Of a stretch of 64,000 nt of DNA, positions 35,876 through 44,281 are shown in pieces (the stretch's first letter is position 1; every line of letters begins with the position of its first letter). The stretch is taken from positions 124,001-188,000 of the forward strand of contig NZ_CP133319.1 of assembly GCF_038811545.1 (NCBI RefSeq), written 5' to 3'. The position numbers and the translations under genes were made by a program. Source of the stretch: Rhodoligotrophos sp. CJ14. Its GTDB lineage: Bacteria > Pseudomonadota > Alphaproteobacteria > Rhizobiales > Im1. The notes beneath the pieces were generated by a model, which was not told the DNA's origin, did no database searches, and saw only the letters and a list, made by a program, of their open reading frames with translations.

Positions 35876-36900
35876 TGGATAACTTGCGAGCAGAGATGAC
35901 AGAGGCCTCGATCGTGAAGCAGCCGCGGCTAGGTTTCCTCGGCGTCGGCTGGATTGGCCGCCATCGCATGGAGGCCATCATCAGCGCGAATATCGCAACG
36001 GTCGCCGGAATAGCCGACCCCTCGCCCGAGATGATGGAGGCGGCAAGGACGCTGGCGCCCGAGGCCGCTTCCGTCTCCGATCTCGATGAACTGCTCGATC
36101 TCGATCTTGATGGCGTCGTAATCGCAACCCCAAGCGCCATGCATGCGGAACAATCGATCCGCGCGCTCGATCGCGGCGTCGCGGTATTCTGCCAGAAGCC
36201 GCTTGGCCGCACCGCTGTCGAGGTTGAACAGGTGCTGGCGACGGCCAAGCGTGCCGACAGGCTCATCGCTGTTGACCTGTCCTACCGCTATACGCGCGGC
36301 ATGCGCCATATTCGCGAGCTCGTGCAATCAGGCGAGCTCGGCGAGATCTACGCGGCCGAGCTGGTTTTCCATAATGCCTATGGACCCGACAAGGGCTGGT
36401 TCTATGATCCCATGCTTGCCGGCGGCGGCTGTGTCATGGATTTGGGCGTTCACCTCGTTGATCTAGCGCTCTGGACACTCAACTTCCCGGCAGTGACCGA
36501 GGTGCGCGGCCATCTGCTGGCGGGCGGCAAGCCTTTGCCGTCTCATCCTGCCGAAGTCGAGGACTATGCCGATGCGACGTTGCGCCTCGAGACCGGCGCG
36601 GTCGTGCGGCTCGCCTGCTCCTGGCGCCTGCAGGCGGGGCTAGATGCCTCGATTTCCGCAGCCTTCTACGGCACCCAGGGCGGAGCGGCTCTACGCAATG
36701 TGGACGGTTCGTTCTACGACTTTATTGCCGAGCGTTACAGCGGAACGGCGCGCGAATGCCTTGCCTCGCCGCCCGATGCCTGGGGCGGCCGTGCCGCAGT
36801 AGACTGGGCGATGCAGCTTGCCAAATCTCCTCGTTTTGATCCGACTGCAGAGCGTCTGCTTCAGGTTTCGGAAGTCCTCGACCGCATTTACGGCCGGTAG
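35875..36900 (+). CDS. Gfo/Idh/MocA family oxidoreductase
   Basis: A 341-residue NAD(P)-dependent oxidoreductase. The N-terminal Rossmann fold has RLGFLGVGWIGRHRMEAII and the family motif VFCQKPLGRT (the EKP-type motif, here QKP); the C-terminal alpha/beta domain includes GGGCVMDLGVHLVDLALWTL, the GG.xxDxGxHxxD catalytic-region block. The missing Glu of EKP (replaced by Gln) is a mild departure. It overlaps the MDR gene by one base. Sugar or inositol-type substrates are usual in the family; the nearby glycan operon supports a sugar role. Confidence 0.9.
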   Translation: MDNLRAEMTEASIVKQPRLGFLGVGWIGRHRMEAIISANIATVAGIADPSPEMMEAARTLAPEAASVSDLDELLDLDLDGVVIATPSAMHAEQSIRALDRGVAVFCQKPLGRTAVEVEQVLATAKRADRLIAVDLSYRYTRGMRHIRELVQSGELGEIYAAELVFHNAYGPDKGWFYDPMLAGGGCVMDLGVHLVDLALWTLNFPAVTEVRGHLLAGGKPLPSHPAEVEDYADATLRLETGAVVRLACSWRLQAGLDASISAAFYGTQGGAALRNVDGSFYDFIAERYSGTARECLASPPDAWGGRAAVDWAMQLAKSPRFDPTAERLLQVSEVLDRIYGR

Positions 36901-36910
36901 AGTAGATAGA

Positions 36911-36935
36911 GGAACGCCTCCGCCCGGCCATCGTT
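36911..36935 (+). promoter_or_regulatory. EcfG-type promoter before CYP152
   Basis: GGAAC (36911-36915), 17 bases ending in C, then GTT (36933-36935), that is GGAAC-N16-CGTT. It begins 11 bases after the Gfo/Idh stop and lies 43 bases before the P450 start. Confidence 0.55.
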
Positions 36936-36978
36936 CATCGGATGAGCCGATTCCCGGCAAGCTCGTGGGAGGGCCAGC

Positions 36979-38256
36979 ATGGCGGCGACTCTGCCTGTGA
37001 CCAACGCAGCCAAAAGCGATATTCCGCGCGCGCCGGAATTCGATAGTACCTTCGCACTCTTGCGCGATGGCTATGAGTATATTGCCAAGCGCCGGGCAAG
37101 ACTGGAGCGCGATATCTTCCGGACGCGGCTCATGCTGCGCGACGTGATCTGCATGGGCGGCGCTGATGCGGCCAAGTTCTTTTATGACGGCGATCGGTTC
37201 ACACGGAAGGGCACGGCCATGCCCGGCCGTGTCGTCAAGCTGCTCCAGGACAAGGGCAGCGTGCAGATGCTGGACGGCCTGGCCCACCGCCGGCGCAAGG
37301 CGATGTTCATGAGCCTCATGGGCTCGTCCTCAATTCTTCGCCTGATTGAGCAGTTCGAGCAATTCTGGCAGCTCGAGGCGGCGAGCTGGCCCCAGCGTCA
37401 GCCGATCTGCCTGTTTGGCGAGGTCAATCGCATCATTTGCCGGACAGTATGCGCCTGGACCGGCGCGCCGCTCCCCAGCGCAGATGTTGGCGAGACAACG
37501 CGCAAACTCTCGGCCATGATCGAGAATGTGGCCGTATTCGGCCCTACCTATTGGCGGACCCGCTGGTGGCGGCGCCAGATGGAGAGCTGGGCAGCATCAC
37601 TCATCGCCGATGCCCGAACCGGACGCATCGTTCTTGACGAGACCATGCCGCTGATGCGCATTGCACAGCATGAGGATCTCGATGGACGGCCGCTCACCCA
37701 GGATGAGGCGGCTGTCGAATTGCTCAATCTGTTGAGGCCGACTGTTGCGGTCGGCCATTTCATCGTCTTCGCGGCACATGCGCTCCACAGCTTTCCCGAA
37801 GCTGCGCAAAGGCTAGACCCCAATTCCAATCAGGCCCTGGAAGCCTTTGCCCAGGAGGTGCGCCGCTTCTATCCGTTTTTTCCCTTTATCGGCGGACTGG
37901 CGCGCGAGACGACGTCCTTTCAGGGTATCACCATTCCGCAAGGTCAATGGGTGCTTCTCGACCTCTATGGCACCAATCATGATCCCGCACTCTGGCGTGA
38001 TCCCGATCGGTTCGAGCCGGAGCGCTTTAGGACCTGGAACGATGATCCCTACCGGCTGGTGCCCCAGGGAGCCGGGGACGTTTTCTCAGGCCATCGCTGT
38101 CCCGGCGAGCGCATAACACTCGAGCTGACCAAGAAGGCGATAAGCCTGCTGCTCCAGATGCGCTACCGGGTGCCGGCACAGGATCTCACCATAAGGCTCA
38201 ATCGCATGCCCACCCTGCCGGAAAGTGGGTTCATCATCGATAATGTCTCGATTTGA
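36979..38256 (+). CDS. Cytochrome P450 of the CYP152 peroxygenase family
   Basis: A 425-residue P450 closely following the CYP152 (P450-BS-beta/SP-alpha/OleT) pattern. Landmarks are STFALLRDGYEYIAKR, GADAAKFFYDGDRF, the Arg253-Pro254 pair in LLRPTVAVG that binds the fatty-acid carboxylate, LLDLYGTNHDPALW, and the heme-thiolate motif GHRCPGE with Cys374; it ends RMPTLPESGFI. These enzymes use hydrogen peroxide directly, with no redox partner, to hydroxylate fatty acids. Gln96 sits where OleT decarboxylases have His, which favours hydroxylation. No redox partner gene is nearby. An EcfG-type promoter lies just upstream. Confidence 0.93.
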   Translation: MAATLPVTNAAKSDIPRAPEFDSTFALLRDGYEYIAKRRARLERDIFRTRLMLRDVICMGGADAAKFFYDGDRFTRKGTAMPGRVVKLLQDKGSVQMLDGLAHRRRKAMFMSLMGSSSILRLIEQFEQFWQLEAASWPQRQPICLFGEVNRIICRTVCAWTGAPLPSADVGETTRKLSAMIENVAVFGPTYWRTRWWRRQMESWAASLIADARTGRIVLDETMPLMRIAQHEDLDGRPLTQDEAAVELLNLLRPTVAVGHFIVFAAHALHSFPEAAQRLDPNSNQALEAFAQEVRRFYPFFPFIGGLARETTSFQGITIPQGQWVLLDLYGTNHDPALWRDPDRFEPERFRTWNDDPYRLVPQGAGDVFSGHRCPGERITLELTKKAISLLLQMRYRVPAQDLTIRLNRMPTLPESGFIIDNVSI

Positions 38257-38275
38257 GAATGTGGCTGTTTGAGAA

Positions 38276-38302
38276 CGATGGCCCGGATGATCCGGGCCAT
38301 CG
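38276..38302. terminator. Perfect 11-bp palindrome between convergent genes
   Basis: CGATGGCCCGG (38276-38286) and CCGGGCCATCG (38292-38302) with a five-base loop. It lies between the end of the CYP152 gene and the end of the minus-strand small gene at 38314, a likely bidirectional terminator. Confidence 0.6.
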
Positions 38303-38313
38303 GCATCAGCATC

Positions 38314-38496
38314 TCAGCGGTCCTGCTGATATCCCTGATTGGTCGTGTTCTGCTTGATATTGCCGGTCTGGCCCTGCTGGTCGGGATTGGCCGGAACTTT
38401 GCTGCCGCCATGCTCGTCCGCGCGAGCGGCTGGCTCACCGGCCGGTCCGTGCTTCGGGCGGTTCTCAGGGGGTACGGGAGGAGCTTTGCTGCTCAT
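38314..38496 (-). CDS. Small hydrophilic conserved stress-type protein
   Basis: A 60-residue, Pro/Gly/Gln-rich hydrophilic protein (KAPPVPPENRPKHGPAGEP at the start, NTTNQGYQQDR at the end). The C-terminal NxTxQGYQQDR ending recurs in small uncharacterised proteins of Rhizobiales. A GGAGACATCC ribosome site precedes ATG 38496. It lies 27 bases after the TPP-enzyme gene and is the last gene of a three-gene unit driven from an EcfG-type promoter at 40570. Probably disordered; function unknown. Confidence 0.75.
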   Translation of the reverse strand: MSSKAPPVPPENRPKHGPAGEPAARADEHGGSKVPANPDQQGQTGNIKQNTTNQGYQQDR

Positions 38497-38523
38497 GGAT
38501 GTCTCCTTGGGGTTGCTTCACGA

Positions 38524-40287
38524 TCAATGCTCGGCCGCAGACATGGCGGTGCGCGCGGGCTCATGGGCGAGGTTTTGCTCGATCTCCGCGCGGCCCCTTG
38601 TCTCCGACAACGCTTTTCTGAAATTCTCGGCGTAGTCGGGCGGCATCTTTGGTGGCATCATAGGCTCGAAAGCATCGACAACCGCTTCGATCACCACCGG
38701 GCCTTCAATGGCGAAGGCATCCTCCATCACCTGCTCAACCATGGCCGGCCTGTCGACCGTGAAACCCCGGCCGCCCATGGCCTCGGCGGCTTTGGCGAAG
38801 TCGATTGGCTGCAGCTCGCAGCCAAATTGCGGATTGCCGAGAAACATCATCTGCTCCCAGGCGATCTGGTTGAGCATATTGTTCTTGATCACCAGCACCT
38901 TGAGCGGGATGTTGTAGCGCACTGCCGTCGAGAACTCGCCAAGCTGCATGGCAAAGCCGCCATCGCCGACGATCGCGCAGACTGGCCGGCCGGGAAAGGC
39001 GATCCCTGCAGCGATGGCATAGGGCAAGCCGCAGGCCATCGATGCCAGGGCGCCGGAGACCCCGAAGGCATGCCCCTCGCGCAGATCCACATGGCGGGCC
39101 GCAAGCTCCGTGTTCTGGCCGGAATCGCTGGCAATCACCGCGCCATCGGGAATGTGGCGGCCGAAGGCTCGGGCGACCATCTGCGGTTTGAGCGGAACCT
39201 GCGCCTCGCTCTCGGCTGAGGCGAGCATGTCCCGCCATCGGGCCATCTCTATCTGCGCCTGTTTGAGGAAGCTACGATCCTGTTTCTGAACCAGACGCGC
39301 GTTGAGGAGGCGTAAGGTTTCGGCAGCATCGCCCACCAGCCCAACCTCGACGGGGTAGCGCAATCCGATCCGTTCCCCGTCCCGGTCGATTTGCACGCCG
39401 CGCGCCTGGCCGGGCTGCGGGTAGTATTCGATGTAAGGAAAGGTCGAGCCGATGATGAGCAGAGCCTCGCAGCGCTCCATGACAGTCTGTGAGGGCAGGG
39501 TGCCGAGCAAACCGATGCCGCCCGTCGTTAAGGGATGGTCATCAGGTAGCACAGCCTTGCCCAGCAGCGCCTTGACCACCGGAGCGCCAAGCAGCTCAGC
39601 GGTTCGCTCAAGCTCGGCTCTTGCGCCAAGCGCGCCACGGCCTGCGAGAATGGCGACCTTGTTGCATCCGTTCAGCAATTGAGCCGCGCTCTCGAGCTCG
39701 GCTTCGGCAGGAATGCGCCTGCCCTCGAACCAGCGGTTCGGCACATGCCCCGGGCGGTTGCGCTTCGAGCGTTTCGCTTCGCCAAGAGCTTGCTCCTGAG
39801 TGTCATTGGCAATCGCCAGATGGGCCACTCCATGCTTCGACAGCGCCGACCGGCAGGCAAGGCTTGCGAGATTTTCCACATGCGCGGCATCGGTGACATG
39901 CCCATTGAACACGGTCACATCGTTGAAGACGCGGGTGAGATCCACGTCCTGCTGCGTATAGGTCTCGATCAGATCGTGATATTGCGTACCCGTGATGGCC
40001 AATACCGGCGCCTGGTCGAGCTTGGCGTCATAGAGGCCGGCGAGCAGATGAGCACCGCCGGGACCTGAAGTTGCAAGACACACCCCCAGCTTGCCAGTCC
40101 ACTTGGCATAGGCACAGGCCATGAACGCGGCCGATTCCTCATGTCGGACCTGGATAAAGCGAATACGACCCTGCCGGGTGCGCAAGGCCTCCATGATGCC
40201 GTTGATGCCATCTCCCGGCAGGCCGAAAATCACCTCGACCTGCCAATCCATAAGGGTTTCGATGAGGATATCCGCAGCGGTCGGCAA
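38524..40287 (-). CDS. Thiamine-pyrophosphate enzyme, pyruvate oxidase/PoxB-like
   Basis: A 587-residue TPP enzyme of the acetolactate synthase/pyruvate oxidase superfamily. The N-terminal domain has FGLPGDGINGIMEAL and the catalytic Glu in VRHEESAAFMACAYAKWTG; the TPP/Mg motif is VGDGGFAMQLGEFSTAVRYNIPLKVLVIKNN. It resembles PoxB-type quinone-dependent pyruvate dehydrogenases more than biosynthetic acetolactate synthases; no small-subunit gene is adjacent. The substrate is not proven. It lies 15 bases after DUF3008 in a unit with an EcfG-type promoter, matching the stationary/stress role known for PoxB in E. coli. Confidence 0.85.
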   Translation of the reverse strand: MPTAADILIETLMDWQVEVIFGLPGDGINGIMEALRTRQGRIRFIQVRHEESAAFMACAYAKWTGKLGVCLATSGPGGAHLLAGLYDAKLDQAPVLAITGTQYHDLIETYTQQDVDLTRVFNDVTVFNGHVTDAAHVENLASLACRSALSKHGVAHLAIANDTQEQALGEAKRSKRNRPGHVPNRWFEGRRIPAEAELESAAQLLNGCNKVAILAGRGALGARAELERTAELLGAPVVKALLGKAVLPDDHPLTTGGIGLLGTLPSQTVMERCEALLIIGSTFPYIEYYPQPGQARGVQIDRDGERIGLRYPVEVGLVGDAAETLRLLNARLVQKQDRSFLKQAQIEMARWRDMLASAESEAQVPLKPQMVARAFGRHIPDGAVIASDSGQNTELAARHVDLREGHAFGVSGALASMACGLPYAIAAGIAFPGRPVCAIVGDGGFAMQLGEFSTAVRYNIPLKVLVIKNNMLNQIAWEQMMFLGNPQFGCELQPIDFAKAAEAMGGRGFTVDRPAMVEQVMEDAFAIEGPVVIEAVVDAFEPMMPPKMPPDYAENFRKALSETRGRAEIEQNLAHEPARTAMSAAEH

Positions 40288-40302
40288 AACCTGTGTCCTC
40301 CA

Positions 40303-40494
40303 TCAGTGGGATTGAGAGGCGTGCTCTGGCTTGCCTTTCCGCTTGGTCGAAGCCATCTCGTGCAGCTCTTTCTCGCTCATGGACTTCTCCATCGACTTGG
40401 AGGCACCCTTGAGCTCGCTCTTCTTCTTTTCGCCTCGTTTTGCGGCGAGAGCCGCACCGGCTGCCTTCTGCTGAGCCTTTGATTTGGCTGGCAT
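40303..40494 (-). CDS. DUF3008 family protein
   Basis: A 63-residue basic protein that matches DUF3008 nearly throughout: PAKSKAQQKAAGAALAAKRGEKKKSELKGASKSM, then MSEKELHEMASTKRKGKPEH. Family members are small Lys-rich proteins commonly induced by general stress in alphaproteobacteria; function is unknown. It is the first gene of a three-gene unit with the TPP enzyme and the small gene at 38314. An EcfG-type promoter lies about 50 bases upstream. Confidence 0.92.
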   Translation of the reverse strand: MPAKSKAQQKAAGAALAAKRGEKKKSELKGASKSMEKSMSEKELHEMASTKRKGKPEHASQSH

Positions 40495-40544
40495 GTGTCA
40501 CCTCATTTTTAAAGGGACGGTCTCGTATGCCGTGATCTGTTGGT

Positions 40545-40570
40545 AACCAGCAGGGCGGGGGCGGGGTTCC
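40545..40570 (-). promoter_or_regulatory. EcfG-type promoter of the DUF3008/TPP operon
   Basis: On the minus strand GGAAC (40570-40566), 18 bases, then GTT (40547-40545). It is about 50 bases before ATG 40494. The spacing equals GGAAC-N17-(C/G)GTT. Confidence 0.5.
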
Positions 40571-40585
40571 CCGGACGGGCCTGCG

Positions 40586-40610
40586 GGAACGGTTCCGCTC
40601 GGTGATGGTT
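40586..40610 (+). promoter_or_regulatory. EcfG-type promoter of the SDR/DUF2269/YbhP/YbhN operon
   Basis: GGAAC (40586-40590), 17 bases, GTT (40608-40610), 70 bases before ATG 40680. It stands back to back with the minus-strand EcfG-type site at 40545-40570. Confidence 0.45.
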
Positions 40611-40679
40611 AGCTGGAAGCCTGCCAAATGAGGAACGCCTTGGTGGAATTCTGATCCGGATGGGAGAAGGGGCTGCTGG

Positions 40680-41966
40680 ATGAAGGTGTTAGTGACAGGG
40701 GCCTCGGGGCTGATCGGCGGGGCGGTCTGCGCGCGGCTCGCGGCCGATGGTCACGAGATTATCGCGGCCGTTCGCAACCCTAACGCGCCGCTCTCGATGG
40801 CGATCTCCCGTGTGAGCGTTGTTGACATGGCCCGGGCGGTGACGACCGAGGACTGGAGGGGCCATCTGGCCGGCATCGATGCGGTCGTGAACTGTGTCGG
40901 CGTGCTGCAGGACAGCCCGCGTGAGGACGTTACCGTTCATGCGACCGGCGCCGAGGCCCTGTTCAAGGCATGCGCCCAGTATGGCATTCGCCGCCTGATC
41001 CATTTCTCCGCAATCGGGGTGGACCGGGGGACGGTTTCGCCTTTCTCGGAAAGCAAATTGCGGGGCGATGAGGCCCTGATGGCCCTCGATCTCGACTGGG
41101 TGATCCTGCGACCATCGGTGGTGCTGGGGCAGCCTGTCTTTGGGGCAAGCGCACTGTTCCGGGGGCTTGCGGGCCTTCCCGTCGTGCCCATGATGGGGGG
41201 CACCGGCGAATTGCAGGTCGTCCAGCTTGATCAAGTCACAGAGACCGTTGCGCGCCTCATTGGGCCTGAAGCGCCCGCGCGCATCGTGCTCGAGCTGGTT
41301 GGCCCCGAGAGGCTGACCATGGCGCAGATCGTGGCGCTCTACCGCCGCTGGCTCGGCTGGCCCCTGGCGCGTGTCTGGCGCCTGCCAGATGCGGTGGGCT
41401 CCATGCTCTATTGGCTCGGCGATCAGGCGGCAAAGCTTGGCTGGCGCCCGCCCATGCGCAGCACAGCCCAGAAGGAGGTCCTGCGGGGCGCTATAGGCTC
41501 ATCCGATGCCTGGACGAGCACGACAGGCATTGCACCGCAGGGCCTTGCTGCAGCGCTTCGGGAGACCCCTGCCTCAGTACAGGAGCGCTGGTTCGCCAAG
41601 CTCTATTTCCTCAAGGCGCTTCTTTTCGTGGTGGCGAGCCTGTTCTGGATCGGTACGGGCGTGATTTCGCTCACCGTCGGCTATGAGATCGGCGCCGATC
41701 TCATGCGGCGTGCGGGTGCCGGAATTCTGGCCGGCCCCTCCGTGATTGCCGGTGCGATCGCCGATATTCTCGTAGGCGGCGCTATCGCCTATCGCCCCTA
41801 CGCCCGCCTCGGGCTCTATGCAGCGATTGGCTTGTCGCTGTTTTATGCGGTGGCAGGCACCATTCTCTTACCCGAACTCTGGGCCGAGCCTCTGGGACCT
41901 CTCATGAAGATCTGGCCTATACTGGTGCTGCACATGGTCGGGCTGGCGATTCTGGATGAACGCTGA
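40680..41966 (+). CDS. SDR-type NAD(P)-binding protein with C-terminal DoxX-like membrane domain
   Basis: A 428-residue two-part protein. Residues 1-280 are an atypical SDR/NmrA-like fold starting MKVLVTGASGLIGGAVCARLAADGHEIIAAVRNP, with VVNCVGVLQDSPREDVTVHATGAEAL and HFSAIGVDRGTVSPFSESKLRGDEAL. From about residue 305, four hydrophobic segments (LYFLKALLFVVASLFWIGTGVISL, LAGPSVIAGAIADILVGGAIA, LGLYAAIGLSLFYAVAGTILL, IWPILVLHMVGLAI) form a DoxX-like domain. The following DUF2269 gene overlaps its stop by one base, a pairing that recurs in bacteria. Substrate unknown. Confidence 0.86.
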   Translation: MKVLVTGASGLIGGAVCARLAADGHEIIAAVRNPNAPLSMAISRVSVVDMARAVTTEDWRGHLAGIDAVVNCVGVLQDSPREDVTVHATGAEALFKACAQYGIRRLIHFSAIGVDRGTVSPFSESKLRGDEALMALDLDWVILRPSVVLGQPVFGASALFRGLAGLPVVPMMGGTGELQVVQLDQVTETVARLIGPEAPARIVLELVGPERLTMAQIVALYRRWLGWPLARVWRLPDAVGSMLYWLGDQAAKLGWRPPMRSTAQKEVLRGAIGSSDAWTSTTGIAPQGLAAALRETPASVQERWFAKLYFLKALLFVVASLFWIGTGVISLTVGYEIGADLMRRAGAGILAGPSVIAGAIADILVGGAIAYRPYARLGLYAAIGLSLFYAVAGTILLPELWAEPLGPLMKIWPILVLHMVGLAILDER

Positions 41967-42442
41967 TGCTCTATTTCATCCTGAAATATCTCCATGTCAT
42001 CGGTGCATCCGTCTTGCTGGGCACCGGCGCGGGCATCGCATTCTTCATGCTGCTCGCCCACCGAACCGATAATGCCGCCATCGTCGCCGGCGTGGCCCGC
42101 ATCGTGGTGATCGCCGATTTCCTCTTCACCGCGACGGCGGTCATAGCCCAGCCGGTCACGGGCGTGCTGCTCGCCTGGAATACCGGCTATTCGCTGACCG
42201 AGGGCTGGATCGTCCTCTCCATCATTCTCTACATTGTCACCGGGCTCTTCTGGCTGCCGGTCGTCTGGATGCAGATGGAGATGCGCAATCTTGCAACCAC
42301 TGCCGCCATGAACGGCACGGCCCTGCCAGCCCGCTATCACCGGCTGTTCAAGACCTGGTTCGTCTTCGGTTTTCCGGCCTTTTTCGCGGTTCTCGGCATT
42401 TTTTGGCTGATGATCACGCGACCGCTGATCGAAGGGTGGTGA
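41966..42442 (+). CDS. DUF2269 family integral membrane protein
   Basis: A 158-residue protein with four predicted transmembrane helices: FILKYLHVIGASVLLGTGAGIAFFMLL, VVIADFLFTATAVIAQPVTGVLLA, WIVLSIILYIVTGLFWLPVVWMQ and FKTWFVFGFPAFFAVLGIFWLMI. The conserved HVIGASVLLGTGAG and a His in helix 1 are typical of DUF2269. It probably works together with the DoxX-like partner encoded immediately upstream; the function is unknown. Confidence 0.88.
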   Translation: MLYFILKYLHVIGASVLLGTGAGIAFFMLLAHRTDNAAIVAGVARIVVIADFLFTATAVIAQPVTGVLLAWNTGYSLTEGWIVLSIILYIVTGLFWLPVVWMQMEMRNLATTAAMNGTALPARYHRLFKTWFVFGFPAFFAVLGIFWLMITRPLIEGW

Positions 42443-42451
42443 AACGCCTAT

Positions 42452-43210
42452 GTGCGCTGGAGGCTAAGAGCTTTGCCCCGCCTCATCACTTACAACGTTC
42501 GCCGCTGCCTGGGCCTTGACGGCGTCGTCTCGCCGGAGCGGATCGCCGAGGTGATCGCGGCGGCGGAACCGGACATCGTCTGCCTTCAGGAGCTCGATGT
42601 GCTCAGGCAGAGGACGGGGCTCATCGACCAGGCGCAGGCGGTTGCGGACGCGCTCAGCATGCAGATGCTATTTCACGCGACCCTCCAGGTGATGGATGAG
42701 CAATATGGCAACGCAATCCTGACAGCGGAGCCTGCGACGCTGGTCAAAGTGGGAGCGCTGCCGGGCAAAAGACGCTTCCTCGGCGAACCGCGCGGCGCCA
42801 TGTGGGCGCGGGTTCGGATCGGCGCCGAAGAGATACATCTGATCAATACCCATCTCGGTCTGGGCTGGCGCGAGCGGCTGGTACAGGTTGAGGCATTGCT
42901 GGGAGAGGATTGGCTGGGAAGTCCCGACTGCATCGGGCCCGTCTTCCTGGTGGGTGATCTCAACACCGCGTCCCGCTCGCCGATCTACCGCAAGCTGGCG
43001 CAGAATTTGCGCGACGCCCAGCGGGAGCTGCCGGGCCGGTCGCGTCGGACCTTCCCGAGCGGACTTCCCCTGCGGAGGATCGATCACATATTCACGCGGG
43101 GCGATGTGCGAATTATCCGGGCCGATACGATCCGCACACCCGTCGCCCGCGTCGCCTCCGATCATCTCCCTCTCGCGGTGGACTTCGAAATCGGACCCAC
43201 AAACGCGTGA
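42452..43210 (+). CDS. Endonuclease/exonuclease/phosphatase family protein, YbhP-like
   Basis: A 252-residue EEP-fold phosphoesterase: LITYNVRRCLGLDG, AAAEPDIVCLQELD (catalytic Glu), VFLVGDLNTASRSP (Asp-x-Asn) and the C-terminal RRIDHIFTRGDV and SDHLPLAVDF (Asp-His). All metal and catalytic residues of the fold are visible. Order and partners match E. coli YbhP, encoded with ClsB and YbhN. The start is uncertain: GTG 42452, or TTG 42473 which has GGAGG nine bases upstream. Likely substrates are phospholipid-related phosphoesters (inference). Confidence 0.88.
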   Translation: MRWRLRALPRLITYNVRRCLGLDGVVSPERIAEVIAAAEPDIVCLQELDVLRQRTGLIDQAQAVADALSMQMLFHATLQVMDEQYGNAILTAEPATLVKVGALPGKRRFLGEPRGAMWARVRIGAEEIHLINTHLGLGWRERLVQVEALLGEDWLGSPDCIGPVFLVGDLNTASRSPIYRKLAQNLRDAQRELPGRSRRTFPSGLPLRRIDHIFTRGDVRIIRADTIRTPVARVASDHLPLAVDFEIGPTNA

Positions 43211-43297
43211 ATCGATAACATCGATAAATTGGGATCGCGGGCTCGGGGCGGCGCGTTGTGCAGGCACGCGTCTCACCTCCAACCCGCAACGGAGCCT

Positions 43298-44281
43298 ATG
43301 AACACACTCGACCAGGTCACCTCCCGCCCTGCCGTGGGCGCAAGCGAAAAGCGTCAGCCGGCAAAGCGGAAAAAGAAATCCTGGGCAACCTGGATCGGCA
43401 TCATCGCGACCTGCCTTGCAGCGATCCTGCTATGGCGCACGCTCGGCCAGTATAGCCTGTCAGATATCATCGCATCGGTCCGGCTTGTGCCGCGCGAGCG
43501 TCTGCTCCTGGCTGCGGGCTTTGCCGCGGCGAGCTATGCTTGCCTCACGGGCTTCGACTACCTCGCCCTGCGCTATGTCGGCCGCCCGCTGCCCTATTGG
43601 CAGGCAGCTCTGTCCTCCTTCACCAGCCTTTCCCTAGGGCATTCCATAGGCTTTGCCGGCTTGAGCAGCGGCGCGATCCGCTATCGCTTCTATTCGCGCT
43701 GGGGGCTTGGAGCAGGGGACGTTGCAAAGCTCGTGCTGTTCTGCGGGGCAACGGTTGCTCTCGGTCTCATCGTGCTCGGCGGCATTGCCCTCATCCTGCG
43801 CAATGATCTCGCGGTTGAAATGACAGGCCTGTCGAAAGGCGTGGTGATCACTGCAGGCATAGGTTTGCTGGGCTTGACTGCGCTTTATCTCGCCCTGGCC
43901 GCGAGGCTCCGCACACCGCTTGAGATTCGCGGCTGGACCCTGAGCATGCCTTCATTGCGGTTGGCGGTGGGGCAGGTGGTGATCGGCACGATCAACTTCG
44001 CCCTCGTTGCGGCCTGCCTTCATCAGGTGCTCGCGGCGGTGGCCGATGTCGCCTATTTGCAGACGGCCTCCGCCTATGTTCTCGCCAATACGGCGACCAT
44101 GATCACCCATGTTCCCGGCGGGCTCGGGGTCATCGAAAGCGTCGTGCTGTTCCTCGTTCCTGGCCAGAGCCTGATCGGCCCGCTGCTGCTGTTCCGCTGC
44201 GTCTATTTCCTGGGACCTCTTGCACTCGGGCTCATCACCTTCCTGGTGAGCGAGCTCGTGCTGCGCCCCTCGCGTCGGTGA
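43298..44281 (+). CDS. UPF0104/lysylphosphatidylglycerol synthase TM-domain protein, YbhN-like
   Basis: A 327-residue integral membrane protein. A Lys/Arg-rich N-terminus (KRQPAKRKKKSW) precedes about eight hydrophobic helices. Family blocks are TGFDYLALRYVGRPLPYWQAALSSF, SLGHSIGFAGLSSGAIRYRFYSRWGL and ANTATMITHVPGGLGVIESVVLFLVP. There is no catalytic LPG synthase domain, so it is the flippase-like membrane half only, as in YbhN. ATG 43298 follows CGGAGCC; an earlier in-frame start at 43229 is poorly supported. It converges on the cardiolipin-synthase-like gene. Confidence 0.9.
   Translation: MNTLDQVTSRPAVGASEKRQPAKRKKKSWATWIGIIATCLAAILLWRTLGQYSLSDIIASVRLVPRERLLLAAGFAAASYACLTGFDYLALRYVGRPLPYWQAALSSFTSLSLGHSIGFAGLSSGAIRYRFYSRWGLGAGDVAKLVLFCGATVALGLIVLGGIALILRNDLAVEMTGLSKGVVITAGIGLLGLTALYLALAARLRTPLEIRGWTLSMPSLRLAVGQVVIGTINFALVAACLHQVLAAVADVAYLQTASAYVLANTATMITHVPGGLGVIESVVLFLVPGQSLIGPLLLFRCVYFLGPLALGLITFLVSELVLRPSRR

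Noticed and set aside
38269-39219. A 316-codon plus-strand open frame after the CYP152 gene
   Set aside because: It is antisense to the small protein gene and the TPP-enzyme gene, both of which have ribosome sites and family motifs.
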